Part shown: in pieces, positions 26,594 to 35,955 of the stretch
How the letters are laid out: the number at the start of each line of letters is the position of its first letter
Numbering within the stretch: position 1 is the first letter of the stretch
DNA from: Clostridium ljungdahlii DSM 13528
Lineage (GTDB): Bacteria; Bacillota; Clostridia; Clostridiales; Clostridiaceae
Length of the DNA stretch: 64,000 nt
Assembly (NCBI RefSeq): GCF_000143685.1
Contig: NC_014328.1
Location: 558,001 to 622,000, forward strand
Reading direction: 5' to 3'
The notes under the pieces: generated by a model
Seen by the model: only the letters and a program-made list of their open reading frames with translations
What the model was told of the DNA's origin: nothing
Database searches by the model: none
Translations under genes and position numbers: made by a program

Positions 26594-26950
26594 CTAGAGG
26601 GCATTTTGTACATCTACCTTTTTTACAGCCTTCGGCTGATTCAATGACAGTCCTTCCAGGAGCCACCGAAATTCCCGGGGAGTTATGCATTTTACTGCCT
26701 GTGCATCCTGGGGCCACTGAAAACGTCCATTTTCTAATCTTTTATAAAGAAGTACAAAGCCATCACCCTCCCAATATAATGCCTTCATTCTGTCTCTTTT
26801 CCGACCACAGAACAAAAATAAGCTATTTTGGAATGGATTCAGCTCAAAATTCTGCTGTACAATTGCAGCAAGTCCATCAATGGATTTTCTCATATCTGTA
26901 TATCCAGTTGCAATATATACCTTCTCTGCTTTTGAAATATCACCCAACAT
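26594..26950 (-). CDS. tnpB: IS66 accessory protein TnpB
   Basis: A 118-aa IS66 Orf2 protein. Recognisable motifs are 'YIATGYTDMRKSIDGLAAIV', 'LFLFCGRKRDRMKALYWEGDG' (split: LFLFCGRKRDRMK, ALYWEGDG) and 'FRWLLEGLSL'. It is required with TnpA for transposition in this family. It overlaps the end of tnpA by 11 bp. Confidence 0.92.
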   Translation of the reverse strand: MLGDISKAEKVYIATGYTDMRKSIDGLAAIVQQNFELNPFQNSLFLFCGRKRDRMKALYWEGDGFVLLYKRLENGRFQWPQDAQAVKCITPREFRWLLEGLSLNQPKAVKKVDVQNAL

Positions 26951-27320
26951 TTTTGAGCACCTTTATAACATTCTGAATTAAACTCTCCGAGGCACTGTTG
27001 TGAATTTCAAGTACTGCAGAGCCTAAATGGACAATAACATCAGCTTGAGATGTTTCTGAAGAAACATAATCTGTATCTGTAGAGATGGCATTAGATATTT
27101 TGGACATATCCATTGGAACTATTTGTTCCTGATGGTTTATTGAAGGCAGTGCTTTACAGGCAGCCGCACGTATTTTCCTTAACCAGTAGTAATAACTGTT
27201 TGTCTTAATTCCATTATTCCTGCACCAAGAAGATACATTTTCTCCACTGTCCATGCATTCACGTATAGTCTTAATCCATTTATTCATTCTATAATCCTGT
27301 GTTGTTTTTTGTACATCCAT
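26940..27320 (-). CDS. tnpA: IS66 accessory protein TnpA
   Basis: A 126-aa IS66 Orf1 protein with an N-terminal helix-turn-helix region ('WIKTIRECMDSGENVSSWC', 'NGIKTNSYYYWLRKIR') and a C-terminal 'VIVHLGSAVLEIHNSAS' segment typical of the family. It is the first gene of the element on the minus strand. Confidence 0.88.
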   Translation of the reverse strand: MDVQKTTQDYRMNKWIKTIRECMDSGENVSSWCRNNGIKTNSYYYWLRKIRAAACKALPSINHQEQIVPMDMSKISNAISTDTDYVSSETSQADVIVHLGSAVLEIHNSASESLIQNVIKVLKNVG

Positions 27321-27435
27321 TTAAAATCTCCTATTAAAGTTTTTCAAGTTAACTTTAAAAACTTTAAAACTTATTTTAGAAGATTATCTCACATTTTTTA
27401 AACACTTTCTATCCAACTTCTTATTTGACGCTTAC

Positions 27436-27535
27436 CTTAGATTTTGGAAATACCGAGCTTTAGACTTATTAAAGTTTTTAAGGTGATGAAATTTGTTAGT
27501 ATATGGCTTATATAAGTTGATTTTTTGTTTAGAAT
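27436..27535. repeat. Half copy of the long palindrome family
   Basis: In reverse complement this stretch reads like the left arm of P2 at 5880: AAATCAACTTATA, then GCCATATACTAACAAA, then AAGTCTAAAGCTCGGTATTT. It begins exactly at the right end of the IS66 element; the loop and the other arm are absent. The remaining DNA to 27676 is AT-rich with nothing recognised. Confidence 0.8.
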
Positions 27536-27676
27536 TACTGCTAATTGGTGGTTATTTTTTGCCTAAGATTTCATACTTTTCTAGACAAATTGCAGTATAT
27601 ATCTACCCCAATTTGACAAAAAATCATAGTTTAGTATTTTTTCATTAAACTTGACAAAACTGCTTATATTTTAAAC

Positions 27677-27705
27677 TTGTTTATACTCAAATATCACATT
27701 ATTAT
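27677..27705 (+). promoter_or_regulatory. sigmaA promoter of EPS cluster 2
   Basis: TTGTTT (27677-27682), a 17-bp spacer and TATTAT (27700-27705). The sequence just after it (GAGGGGG, CCTAATTAGTAAAAAAA, GGTGGGGA) parallels the sequence after the cluster 1 promoter, which supports the call. The leader is only about 50 nt here. Confidence 0.6.
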
Positions 27706-27760
27706 TAGATATGAGGGGGTTATGTAGACCTAATTAGTAAAAAAAGGTGGGGATTTTCCA

Positions 27761-28429
27761 TTGAATGGGCTGCAAATCGAATCTATTAAAATAATGGTGA
27801 AAAGTATGGAGAAATATGAAAAAAGTGCTGGCTATCATTTTCTTAAGAGAATTATGGATATAATTTTGTCTTTTATTGGAATTATTGCCTTTTTTCCTAT
27901 TATGTTTGTAGTGGCAGTTACAATTAAGCTTGATTCTAAAGGCCCTATTATATTTTCACAGGCTAGGGTGGGAAAAAACGGTAAAATTTTCAAAATGTAC
28001 AAGCTAAGGTCTATGACCCATGATGCAGAACAACTTTTGGACAACCTTCAACATAAGAATGAAATGACAGGACCTATATTTAAAATAAAACAAGATCCAA
28101 GGATTACAAGAGTGGGAAGGTTTATAAGAAAAACCAGTATTGATGAGCTTCCACAGTTGTTTAATGTGATAAAAGGTGAAATGTCACTGGTAGGTCCGAG
28201 ACCTAATCTTCCGAAAGAAGTTGCAAAATTTACTTCTCAGCAGAAAATTAAACTTTTAGCAAAGCCAGGTCTTACATGTTACTGGCAAGTTATGGGCAGA
28301 AGCAGCATTGATTTTGATGAATGGATGAAACTAGATTTGAAATACATAAAGGACAGGAGCACGCTTTTAGATATAAAGTTAATATTTAAAACTTTAGGTG
28401 TATTTTTTGGAGATAAAAATGCAAGTTAA
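27761..28429 (+). CDS. Priming undecaprenyl-phosphate sugar phosphotransferase, copy 2
   Basis: A 222-aa paralogue of the gene at 6691, with the same motifs ('KMYKLRSMTHDAEQLLDNL', 'DPRITRVGRFIRK', 'SIDELPQLFNVIKGEMSL', 'PGLTCYWQVMGRSSIDF'). The N-terminus differs, and the body shows scattered substitutions. It starts at TTG 27761 with AGGTGGGGA at 27746-27754. As first gene of cluster 2 it would start assembly of a second repeat unit, or back up the first copy. Sugar specificity is unknown. Confidence 0.88.
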   Translation: MNGLQIESIKIMVKSMEKYEKSAGYHFLKRIMDIILSFIGIIAFFPIMFVVAVTIKLDSKGPIIFSQARVGKNGKIFKMYKLRSMTHDAEQLLDNLQHKNEMTGPIFKIKQDPRITRVGRFIRKTSIDELPQLFNVIKGEMSLVGPRPNLPKEVAKFTSQQKIKLLAKPGLTCYWQVMGRSSIDFDEWMKLDLKYIKDRSTLLDIKLIFKTLGVFFGDKNAS

Positions 28430-28474
28430 GAACTAAAAATATTAGATAAAATTTGCTAAGGTGGATACAAAAAA

Positions 28475-29629
28475 ATGAAAAATATTTTTATTATAGGTTC
28501 AAAAGGCATACCTGCAAGATATGGTGGTTTTGAGACATTTGTTGATAAACTTACTTTTCATAAAAAAAATATTGATATTAAGTATCATGTAGCATGTTTG
28601 GCAGAAGATGAAAAAGAGTTTGAATATAATAATGCACGATGCTTCAATGTTAAAGTAAAGAATATAGGAAGTGCTAGGGCCGTTCTATATGATATAAAGG
28701 CATTAAAAATGGCTGAAAAATATATAAAGAAAAATAATTTAAAAGATTCTATTATTTATATACTAGCTTGTAGAATAGGTCCCTTTTTAGCTTTTTATAA
28801 AAAAAAATTAGAGAAGCAGGGCATTAAAGTATATGTTAATCCTGATGGACATGAATGGAAAAGGAGCAAGTGGAACAAAGCAGTAAAAGCATACTGGAAA
28901 TATTCTGAAAGACTAATGGTAAGGCATGCAGATTTTTTAGTATGTGATTCACTTGGAATTGAAGAATATGTAAAGGAAGAGTATAAAGAGTATAATCCTA
29001 ATACTACATTTATAGCTTATGGTGCAGATATCAAAAAATCAACTTTACCAGATGGTGATCCAAAGCTATTAAATTGGTTTTATAAAAATGGTATTAAATC
29101 TAAACAATACTATTTGATTGTTGGAAGATTTGTTCCTGAAAATAATTATGAAGTTATGATTAGAGAAATTATGGCATCAAAAACTGATAAAGATTTAGTT
29201 ATTATAACTAATGTTGAAAAAAATAAGTTTTATGATGAGTTATTATTAAAAACCCACTTTGATAAAGATAAACGTATAAAGTTTGTTGGTACAGTTTATG
29301 ATCAGGAGTTAATTAAAAAAATCAGAGAAAATGCCTATGCTTATATACACGGCCATGAAGTAGGGGGAACAAATCCTTCCTTATTAGAAGCTTTAGCAAG
29401 TACTCAGTTAAATTTACTTGTAGATGTTAATTTTAATAGGGAAGTTGGCAGGGATGGAGCTATTTACTTTAAGAAAAGTAGGGGTGACTTGTCAACCTTA
29501 ATTAAAGAAATAGATAAATTGGATATAAGTAATATTAATAAATTATCTGAAAATGCTAAAAATAGAATAATTAGTAGTTACTCATGGAATAAGATTGTAA
29601 ACGACTATGAAGAATTATTTGGTATTTAG
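28475..29629 (+). CDS. Rhamnosyltransferase-like GT4 (DUF1972)
   Basis: A 384-aa glycosyltransferase with an N-terminal DUF1972 domain: 'IIGSKGIPARYGGFETFVDKL', written in parts as IIGSKGIPARYGG and FETFVDKL. It continues with 'NPDGHEWKRSKWN' and a GT4 donor domain ('IVGRFVPENNYEVMI', 'HGHEVGGTNPSLLEALAS'). This type (WchF/Cps2T-like) usually transfers rhamnose from dTDP-rhamnose as the second sugar, which fits the position right after the priming gene and the rml genes of the cluster. Confidence 0.8.
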   Translation: MKNIFIIGSKGIPARYGGFETFVDKLTFHKKNIDIKYHVACLAEDEKEFEYNNARCFNVKVKNIGSARAVLYDIKALKMAEKYIKKNNLKDSIIYILACRIGPFLAFYKKKLEKQGIKVYVNPDGHEWKRSKWNKAVKAYWKYSERLMVRHADFLVCDSLGIEEYVKEEYKEYNPNTTFIAYGADIKKSTLPDGDPKLLNWFYKNGIKSKQYYLIVGRFVPENNYEVMIREIMASKTDKDLVIITNVEKNKFYDELLLKTHFDKDKRIKFVGTVYDQELIKKIRENAYAYIHGHEVGGTNPSLLEALASTQLNLLVDVNFNREVGRDGAIYFKKSRGDLSTLIKEIDKLDISNINKLSENAKNRIISSYSWNKIVNDYEELFGI

Positions 29630-29699
29630 GCATTTGAAAGAAAGTAGGCTAGCATATTGACTAGTTATTTCTTTGAAAATGTCTTATTAGGGGGAATTT

Positions 29700-30815
29700 A
29701 TGAAAATAGGAATTGATGCACATGTTATAGGTGATAAATCCGGAGGTAATGAAACATATTATAGAAATTTGATAGAGCAAATAACTAAATTAATTACAGA
29801 TGAAGAAATTTATTTATATTTCAATGATTTAAAAAAATCATCACTTATTAATATTGACAATGAAAATAATATTAAAATAAAAAGTTTTAAGACTTCTAAT
29901 GCAGTTAAGAGATATATGAAGTATTTACCGGATTATGTGCAAAAGGATAAACTTGATGTACTTCACTTACAGTATTTTCCGGCAATAAGGAAAAAGTGCA
30001 AGATTATAGGCACTATACATGATATTTCTTTTGAACATTATCCACAGTATTTTACTAAAAAAAATTTATTGATGAATAAGATTTTGATACCTGCTTTGGC
30101 AAAACAGGCTGATAAAATTTTAACTGTTTCCAATTTTTCAAAGCAGGATATTAGCAATAAATATGGAATTGATCCTGATAAAATTGTTGTTACGTATTTA
30201 GCTGCCAGTGAAAAATATAAGGTTATAAAGAATTATGAATTATTATCACAAGTCAGGAAAAAATTCAACATTAATGGAGAATTTCTTTTAACTGTAGGAA
30301 ATCTTCAGCCAAGAAAAAATTTAAGCAGATTATTTACTGCTTATATCAACTTGAGAAATAAAAAAATGATTGATGAAAAACTTGTTGTTGTTGGTAAAAA
30401 AGCCTGGTTATTTAACGATATTTTCAAGTTTGTCAATGAATCAAAATATAAGGATGATATAATTTTTACGGATTATGTGTCAGAAGAAGATTTAGCATTA
30501 CTTTATAATGCAGCTAAATTATTTGTATATCCGTCTGTATTCGAAGGCTTTGGACTGCCGCCTTTAGAAGCAATGTCATGTGGAACCCCTGTTGTTACTT
30601 CAAATATTACTTCTATACCTGAAGTAACAGGAAATGCAGCAGTTTTATTTAATCCATGGAATGTGGAAGATATGGAAGAAAAAATTGTTACTACAATAAA
30701 TAATAAGGATATGATCAATAAATTAAGTGAACTGGGATTAAAAAGATCACTGGATTTTTCTTGGAAAAAAACTGCCCAAATAACATTGGAGGCATACCAT
30801 GGAATGGTTACTTAG
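29700..30815 (+). CDS. GT4 glycosyltransferase
   Basis: A 371-aa GT-B enzyme: 'IGIDAHVIGDKSGGNETYY', 'GTIHDISFEHYPQYF', 'TVGNLQPRKNLSRLF', 'VVGKKAWLF', 'PSVFEGFGLPPLEAMSCG'. The pattern is that of mannosyltransferases in EPS clusters, consistent with GDP-mannose made by the manC copies; the donor remains inferred. AGGGGGAATTT precedes the ATG. The gene end overlaps the polymerase gene by 17 bp. Confidence 0.8.
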   Translation: MKIGIDAHVIGDKSGGNETYYRNLIEQITKLITDEEIYLYFNDLKKSSLINIDNENNIKIKSFKTSNAVKRYMKYLPDYVQKDKLDVLHLQYFPAIRKKCKIIGTIHDISFEHYPQYFTKKNLLMNKILIPALAKQADKILTVSNFSKQDISNKYGIDPDKIVVTYLAASEKYKVIKNYELLSQVRKKFNINGEFLLTVGNLQPRKNLSRLFTAYINLRNKKMIDEKLVVVGKKAWLFNDIFKFVNESKYKDDIIFTDYVSEEDLALLYNAAKLFVYPSVFEGFGLPPLEAMSCGTPVVTSNITSIPEVTGNAAVLFNPWNVEDMEEKIVTTINNKDMINKLSELGLKRSLDFSWKKTAQITLEAYHGMVT

Positions 30816-31947
30816 TATTTTATTTGTTACACATCAATTTTTCGGGGGTAATTTTGACCTCTTTTATATAATGGCTTCGTTATTGATATTAAAAGATATC
30901 CTTTTTTTTAGATATCGTAATATATCAACTACATTTATATTTTTACTGCCCATAATCATTATATATATACTCCAAATTCTTATGCTGCATGATTTGAATG
31001 TTGAAAAAGGAATAGCATCTGTAGGTAAGATGTTCTTATGTTTATATTTATTAAATACAGTAAAAAATAATTTTAGCAGAATTGATGTTACTAAACTATA
31101 TAAATATGCTGTGTTACTATTGATGTTACTATTTGTTATCAGCTTATTTGTGAAAACAGATGTTTTTTGGATATTTAATGATTTAACTAATAAATTCCTT
31201 ACAACCAGATTAAAACTTTTATATATAGAGCCTAGTGAATTATCATTTCATGCTGCAGTTTTAGCCTTATTTATCTTATTTTACAATAATAATTGCGAGA
31301 AGCTTTTTATAAACTATGAGAATTTATTATATTTAGTTATCCTTTTAGTAATTATGGCATATTCAGGTGGTTTAGGTGGAATTGTACTAGTTTTATTTAC
31401 AGTTATATTTATATTGGGTCGTGATAATTTAAAAAAATCTACAGTTGGAAGAAAAATTATATATATATATGTAATCCTATGTATGATTCCAATAATTTTT
31501 ATTTTCGTTAACTATTTTCAGAGTTCTATAGTATTAAGGCTTCAAGCTATTATGAGCGGATCGGATTCTTCTTTTAACTATAGGGTATTTAAAGGATTTA
31601 ATGGAATGAAAGCATGTTTAGAGTCTAATCCATTTTTAGGAATTGGCTTTGGAAATCTAAACACGGATTATTATGAATATATGTTGCTTTCATATGGATT
31701 AGTAAGTAAGATAGCGAACTCCTTTATGTATGCAATAGCAGAAGGAGGATTATTACTTTTATTTTATCTGGGCTGCCTTTTTGTTTATATGTGGAAACAT
31801 ATTAATAAGGATACTTTTAAATATGCACTATTAATATTCATATTTTTATATCAAATAGGAGGAGGATATTTTACCAATCCAATTAATTGGATTATTTATG
31901 GAGTAATATTAAGTAATAGTGCTAAAGAAAGATCAGAGGTGTCATGA
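30799..31947 (+). CDS. Wzy-like EPS polymerase, cluster 2
   Basis: A 382-aa membrane protein with about ten hydrophobic helices. It contains 'YIEPSELSFHAAVLALF' and, late in the protein, the Wzy/O-antigen ligase motif 'NPFLGIGFGNLNTDYYEYM'. TTGGAGG at 30784-30790 supports ATG 30799, so it overlaps the preceding glycosyltransferase gene by 17 bp in another frame. It is unlike the polymerase of cluster 1, so the linkage formed should differ. Confidence 0.72.
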   Translation: MEWLLSILFVTHQFFGGNFDLFYIMASLLILKDILFFRYRNISTTFIFLLPIIIIYILQILMLHDLNVEKGIASVGKMFLCLYLLNTVKNNFSRIDVTKLYKYAVLLLMLLFVISLFVKTDVFWIFNDLTNKFLTTRLKLLYIEPSELSFHAAVLALFILFYNNNCEKLFINYENLLYLVILLVIMAYSGGLGGIVLVLFTVIFILGRDNLKKSTVGRKIIYIYVILCMIPIIFIFVNYFQSSIVLRLQAIMSGSDSSFNYRVFKGFNGMKACLESNPFLGIGFGNLNTDYYEYMLLSYGLVSKIANSFMYAIAEGGLLLLFYLGCLFVYMWKHINKDTFKYALLIFIFLYQIGGGYFTNPINWIIYGVILSNSAKERSEVS

Positions 31948-32675
31948 TGAAAATAAAAAATTTCTTATTAATGCTTGTTCCAATAAGTAGGCTAAAAATA
32001 TATTTATACAATAAATTATTGCATTATAAAATAGATAAAAGCTGCAAAATTGGATTTTCTTATATTGATGCTGTTTATTTTGAATTAGGAAGAGGAAGTG
32101 TTATAGGAAACTTCAATTTAATTAAGAATTGCAGCAGAATAGTAATCAAAGAAAACTCTACAATATTGAAGTATAATTTTTTCAAAAGTTGTAAGAATGT
32201 AATTGTTGGAAGTAATACAGTAATTGTAAGAGATAATAAATTCTTACACAATAATAATGTAGGACTTGGATTTGGGGGCAATATTGTTATTGGAAGTTTT
32301 ACTACTATTGTTAATAAGCATTATTTTGACTTAACAGATGATATTTATATTGGTGATAAGTGCACAATTGCAGGTAATGGCACTGAATTTTGGACACATG
32401 GATTTGATCTGGAAAATAATAGAGTTCAAGGTGAAATTAAGTTACTGAACAATATATATATTGGGGCAGGTGTAAAATTTAACTTTGGCTTAAAAGTAAA
32501 TAGTAACAATGTTGTAGGAATGGGCAGTATATTAACTAAATCAATTAATTGTGAAGGATATTTAATAGGTGGCATTCCGGCAAAACCAATATCAAAATTG
32601 AATAATGACAAAATTGGTTACAAAGAAATAGGCACTATTAATAATAAGAAGGTATATAGAAAAATAGTTGATTAA
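31944..32675 (+). CDS. Left-handed beta-helix acyltransferase (hexapeptide)
   Basis: A 243-aa protein with repeated hexapeptide units ('VIGNFNLIKNCSRIVI', 'NIVIGSFTTIVN', 'DIYIGDKCTIAGNGTEF', 'NIYIGAGVKFNFGL', 'NVVGMGSILTKS', 'LIGGIPAKPISK'). These form the beta-helix of LbH O- or N-acetyltransferases. The conserved 'GNGTEFWTHGFD' likely holds the catalytic histidine. It would acetylate a sugar of the EPS. Start overlaps the polymerase stop (ATGA), with GAGGTG upstream. Confidence 0.8.
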   Translation: MMKIKNFLLMLVPISRLKIYLYNKLLHYKIDKSCKIGFSYIDAVYFELGRGSVIGNFNLIKNCSRIVIKENSTILKYNFFKSCKNVIVGSNTVIVRDNKFLHNNNVGLGFGGNIVIGSFTTIVNKHYFDLTDDIYIGDKCTIAGNGTEFWTHGFDLENNRVQGEIKLLNNIYIGAGVKFNFGLKVNSNNVVGMGSILTKSINCEGYLIGGIPAKPISKLNNDKIGYKEIGTINNKKVYRKIVD

Positions 32676-32688
32676 TGGAGGAGATAAC

Positions 32689-34485
32689 TTGGATATAGGA
32701 TTACAGGATAATTTATTTTTTCTAAATTCTTATGATAGTAATGTAGAGTTAAATGGCAAATTTATTGGAGAGCAATATAATTTTAGTAATATAAAAAAAG
32801 ATAGGTACAATATATATTTCACTAAAACAGTTGAATATTTTAAACATAAGGATAGATATGAAATCCTGTTTTTTTCCAAGAGCAAGTATGATATAAGAAA
32901 ATTATTTGAAAATTTAAGCTTTATAGATATTAGTGTCTGCAAAGAGTTATTTAATTATTTATTATATAAAGTTGACTATGCAATTATTATTATAGATAAA
33001 GTAGAAGATAAAATATATAGTTTCAGAACACCAAATGGTGTTGTACCTATGTATTATTTTTATAAAGATGGCACATTGGTTATGTCAATGCATGTTCATA
33101 GTATTGCAAAAGCTATTAAAAAGGTTGAAATTAGTAATTTTGCAATTGAACAGCTGTATGTGATGGACTGTTTAATGGAGCCATATACGTTATACGAAGG
33201 TGTTTATGAAATAGGCAGAGTATATATTTATGAATTTAACTTAAATAACAATTCTTTAAAAAAAGAAAAAGTGTATAGTTTCAAGTATGAAATTAACAAT
33301 AATATGAGTTTGGAAGAATCAATATCAACTTTAAAAAATAAAATAATAAAATCTCATCAAAAACGAGTAGGTTCAATTAATGGAATAATGTTGTCAGGTG
33401 GTATAGATTCTAATGTTATGTGTTATGCCTTAAAAAATTGCACAACCAGTTCGCTGGAATCATTTAATGTATCAGTGAAAAACCAAAAAAATAGTGAAGC
33501 TCCATATGCGAAAAAAGTGGCAGATTATTTTGGATTAAAGCATAGGGAAGTGTTAATAGATCCATCTGATATTAATGAAAAAATATTGGAAGATATAATA
33601 AACCTGAATTTTCCTTACTGGGGTGTGATGTATATAGGAAGTATTTTCAAATCATTAAAGCTAAATGGATACAATATATTTACAGGTCAGGACACAAGGC
33701 TGCACACTCCATACGTTAATATTTTAGATGATATGATATTTAGAAATAAAATTAGTTCTAAAGTACTTCCTTTTTTAGGTAAAAAGCTTGCAGCTTTAAA
33801 GTTCAATAAAAAAATTACAAGAGCTCTGGAGAGATGTAAGGATGCTGAACATATGGAGAAATATTTGATTAAATATTTTTTACATTGTTCAATAGATAAC
33901 AATAATGTAAACAGCATGTTAAAACAAGAGATAAAAGAGAATATAGAATATGAAAAGTTAAGCTATCAAGAGTTATTTAATGAAATTACATGGTTAAGAT
34001 GGGGTCAGCAGTACACAGATGACATTAAATATATGGATAGTCTATGCAATCACTACTATAATACATGCCAATTTCCCTTTTATGATATTAAGTTGGCAGA
34101 AGTCAGTGCTTCCATACCATTTAAATATTCCAACAAGAGATATATTGGCAAATCAGGGTTCGGAAATGGATTTACAATAAATAATAAATATTTACTGATG
34201 AGAATGTTAAAAGATGAAAATGTACCTATTAATTTAGCAGGAAGAAAAAAAGCAGTTTCCAGTACAATTCATTTATATTTTAACGATCAATTTGGAAAGA
34301 TAGTAAAAGGTAGGTTAAATGATAGCACACTATTAAATAATTCGACAATCATCAATTTAGGACTAGATAAATTAATAAATCAATTTTGTAGTGAAAATAG
34401 GATTTATGGTGATATGGATTATAGCTATTTGATAAAAATATATAATGTATTTGTTTTAGATGTTTTGAAAAGTTATATAGAATAG
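32689..34485 (+). CDS. Asparagine-synthase-like PP-loop amidotransferase
   Basis: A 598-aa protein of the asparagine synthetase B class. The synthetase domain has the PP-loop 'GIMLSGGIDSNVMCYAL' and, later, 'GQDTRLHTPYVN' and 'CQFPFYDIKLAEV'. The N-terminal third looks like a remodelled glutamine amidotransferase ('IIDKVEDKIYSFRTPNGVVP'), but the protein begins M-D-I-G-L, with no Cys at position 2, so glutamine hydrolysis should be lost. TTG 32689 is chosen for GGAGGAGA at 32676-32683. In a polysaccharide cluster it may amidate a uronic acid (compare WbpS); the substrate is inferred. Confidence 0.75.
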   Translation: MDIGLQDNLFFLNSYDSNVELNGKFIGEQYNFSNIKKDRYNIYFTKTVEYFKHKDRYEILFFSKSKYDIRKLFENLSFIDISVCKELFNYLLYKVDYAIIIIDKVEDKIYSFRTPNGVVPMYYFYKDGTLVMSMHVHSIAKAIKKVEISNFAIEQLYVMDCLMEPYTLYEGVYEIGRVYIYEFNLNNNSLKKEKVYSFKYEINNNMSLEESISTLKNKIIKSHQKRVGSINGIMLSGGIDSNVMCYALKNCTTSSLESFNVSVKNQKNSEAPYAKKVADYFGLKHREVLIDPSDINEKILEDIINLNFPYWGVMYIGSIFKSLKLNGYNIFTGQDTRLHTPYVNILDDMIFRNKISSKVLPFLGKKLAALKFNKKITRALERCKDAEHMEKYLIKYFLHCSIDNNNVNSMLKQEIKENIEYEKLSYQELFNEITWLRWGQQYTDDIKYMDSLCNHYYNTCQFPFYDIKLAEVSASIPFKYSNKRYIGKSGFGNGFTINNKYLLMRMLKDENVPINLAGRKKAVSSTIHLYFNDQFGKIVKGRLNDSTLLNNSTIINLGLDKLINQFCSENRIYGDMDYSYLIKIYNVFVLDVLKSYIE

Positions 34486-35955
34486 ATGGATGTGAGTAAA
34501 TTGAAAATTTTATATTTAACTAAGCAGGCACCCAAAAGAGAATACACTATTTCTAAAGAAATATTGTCTGATAATGAGAACAGCTTTGCTGACAGTTGTG
34601 TGTTTAGTTACCGCAACTATTTAGATGTTTATGAATTAAATAAGAAAGAAAAGGTATTTAGAAACATATATGACTTTACGGAATTTTGTAAGACATCCAT
34701 AGGGGAAAGTGTAAATATAGATGATGAACTGTATAAATTTGAATTAAATTATAATTTACCAGTAAATAAGATTTTATATGCAGATAGGCTTGTGATAAAT
34801 TACAGTGAAAATCATAGAAAACAAATTATATATATGCTTGTTAAGTTTTCTTTAATGCTGCTTGAAAAAACACAATACGATGTTATTATAGGTGAGCTGT
34901 CTAGTTCAAGTGATTTGATATTTTACTATCTTAGTAAGCATTTTAAAATAAAGTACCTGTTTTTTTGGCATGGCAGAATCAGTAACAAGATGGAATTTTC
35001 AGATGTATTGGGCAGACGTCATGGATTGAAAGAGCTTTATATTAATTATAAAAAGAATGGCTTTTCACAAGAGGAAAGAGAATATCTTAATAAATATTTG
35101 GAGAAATTTAAAAAACAAGCTGCACCTGATTACATGAAATTTAGCAAACAAACTAAGTTCAAAAATTTGTTTAGAAAGTTATATATGCAAAGTTTTGTAA
35201 TTAGATTAAAAAAATATATGAAGTCCTATCACATAGATTTAAAATATTCAGCAGATCAATCTCCCAAAATATCTGAAAAAATAAACAAAAAACTTAAGAA
35301 AGTTGTGTTTCCAATAAAGTCACTATTGCTTAAGAGATACTACGATAATGTGAACTTAAATAAAAGATATTATTTAACACCACTGCATTATCAACCTGAA
35401 TCCTCCACAATGACTTTTGCACCATACTATTTAAATCAGCTTGCATTTATAGAAAATCTAGCCAAGTCCATACCTGGTGGAACTTATATTTACGTCAAAG
35501 AACATCCTGCAATGTTTGCAAATAGGAAATTGTCATTTTACAAGGAGCTAAAAAAAGTACCTAATATAAAGTTAGTTCATCCTGAATTCAGTATGAATGC
35601 GTTAATAGAAAAATCTATGGGAGTAGTAACCTTGACCAATACAACAGGATATGAGGCTATAGTGAAAGATAAGCCGGTGTTTGTATTTGGAAATGTGTTT
35701 TATAATGAATACGATTACAGTTTTAAATGTAATAATTTTGAGGAATTTAGAGATAATATAATAACTGCATTAAGAGATTGGGATAGATGCGAGGGTGAGA
35801 GAATAAATAATAGAAATTGTTTTATATTAGCTTGTATAAGAAGCTTAAGAAAAGGGAATTTAAATAGCCACTTGCTTGATAAAAACTTTTTTAAAGATGA
35901 AAACATTAAAAATATAGTTAACAGCATAAAAGATGAAATAATAGGAGGACAATAA
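34486..35955 (+). CDS. KpsC/KpsS-like capsule transferase
   Basis: A 489-aa protein. The second half carries the capsule polysaccharide synthesis pattern: 'YYLTPLHYQPESSTMTFAPYY' (split: YYLTPLHYQPESS, TMTFAPYY), 'GGTYIYVKEHPAMF' and 'GVVTLTNTTGYEAIV'. This family includes CMP-Kdo transferases and proteins that transfer CMP-activated nonulosonic acids. The next five genes make CMP-pseudaminic acid, so it is the best candidate pseudaminyltransferase. It begins at the stop of the previous gene; TTG 34501, with GATGTGAG before it, is an alternative start. It has no membrane segment. Confidence 0.7.
   Translation: MDVSKLKILYLTKQAPKREYTISKEILSDNENSFADSCVFSYRNYLDVYELNKKEKVFRNIYDFTEFCKTSIGESVNIDDELYKFELNYNLPVNKILYADRLVINYSENHRKQIIYMLVKFSLMLLEKTQYDVIIGELSSSSDLIFYYLSKHFKIKYLFFWHGRISNKMEFSDVLGRRHGLKELYINYKKNGFSQEEREYLNKYLEKFKKQAAPDYMKFSKQTKFKNLFRKLYMQSFVIRLKKYMKSYHIDLKYSADQSPKISEKINKKLKKVVFPIKSLLLKRYYDNVNLNKRYYLTPLHYQPESSTMTFAPYYLNQLAFIENLAKSIPGGTYIYVKEHPAMFANRKLSFYKELKKVPNIKLVHPEFSMNALIEKSMGVVTLTNTTGYEAIVKDKPVFVFGNVFYNEYDYSFKCNNFEEFRDNIITALRDWDRCEGERINNRNCFILACIRSLRKGNLNSHLLDKNFFKDENIKNIVNSIKDEIIGGQ

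Larger units (their letters stand above)
24895..27435 (-). mobile_element. Complete IS66-family insertion sequence
   Basis: About 2.54 kb with three genes on the minus strand in IS66 order. The left end begins GTAAGCGATAAACTACC; the right end in reverse complement begins GTAAGCGTCAAATAAGAAG, so the terminal inverted repeat shares GTAAGCG. The 8 bases outside the two ends (TAAATATA at left, CTTAGATT at right) do not match, so no target duplication is left. The left end cuts the ATPase pseudogene and the right end abuts half of a long palindrome. Confidence 0.85.

Noticed and set aside
26572..26976. A 134-codon + strand open frame opposite the IS66 tnpB gene
   Set aside because: It is antisense to a clearly recognised IS66 gene, has no ribosome site and no known motifs.
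24895..27435. IS66 as composite transposon carrying an EPS cluster
   Set aside because: Only one IS66 copy is in the window, so no composite transposon can be shown.
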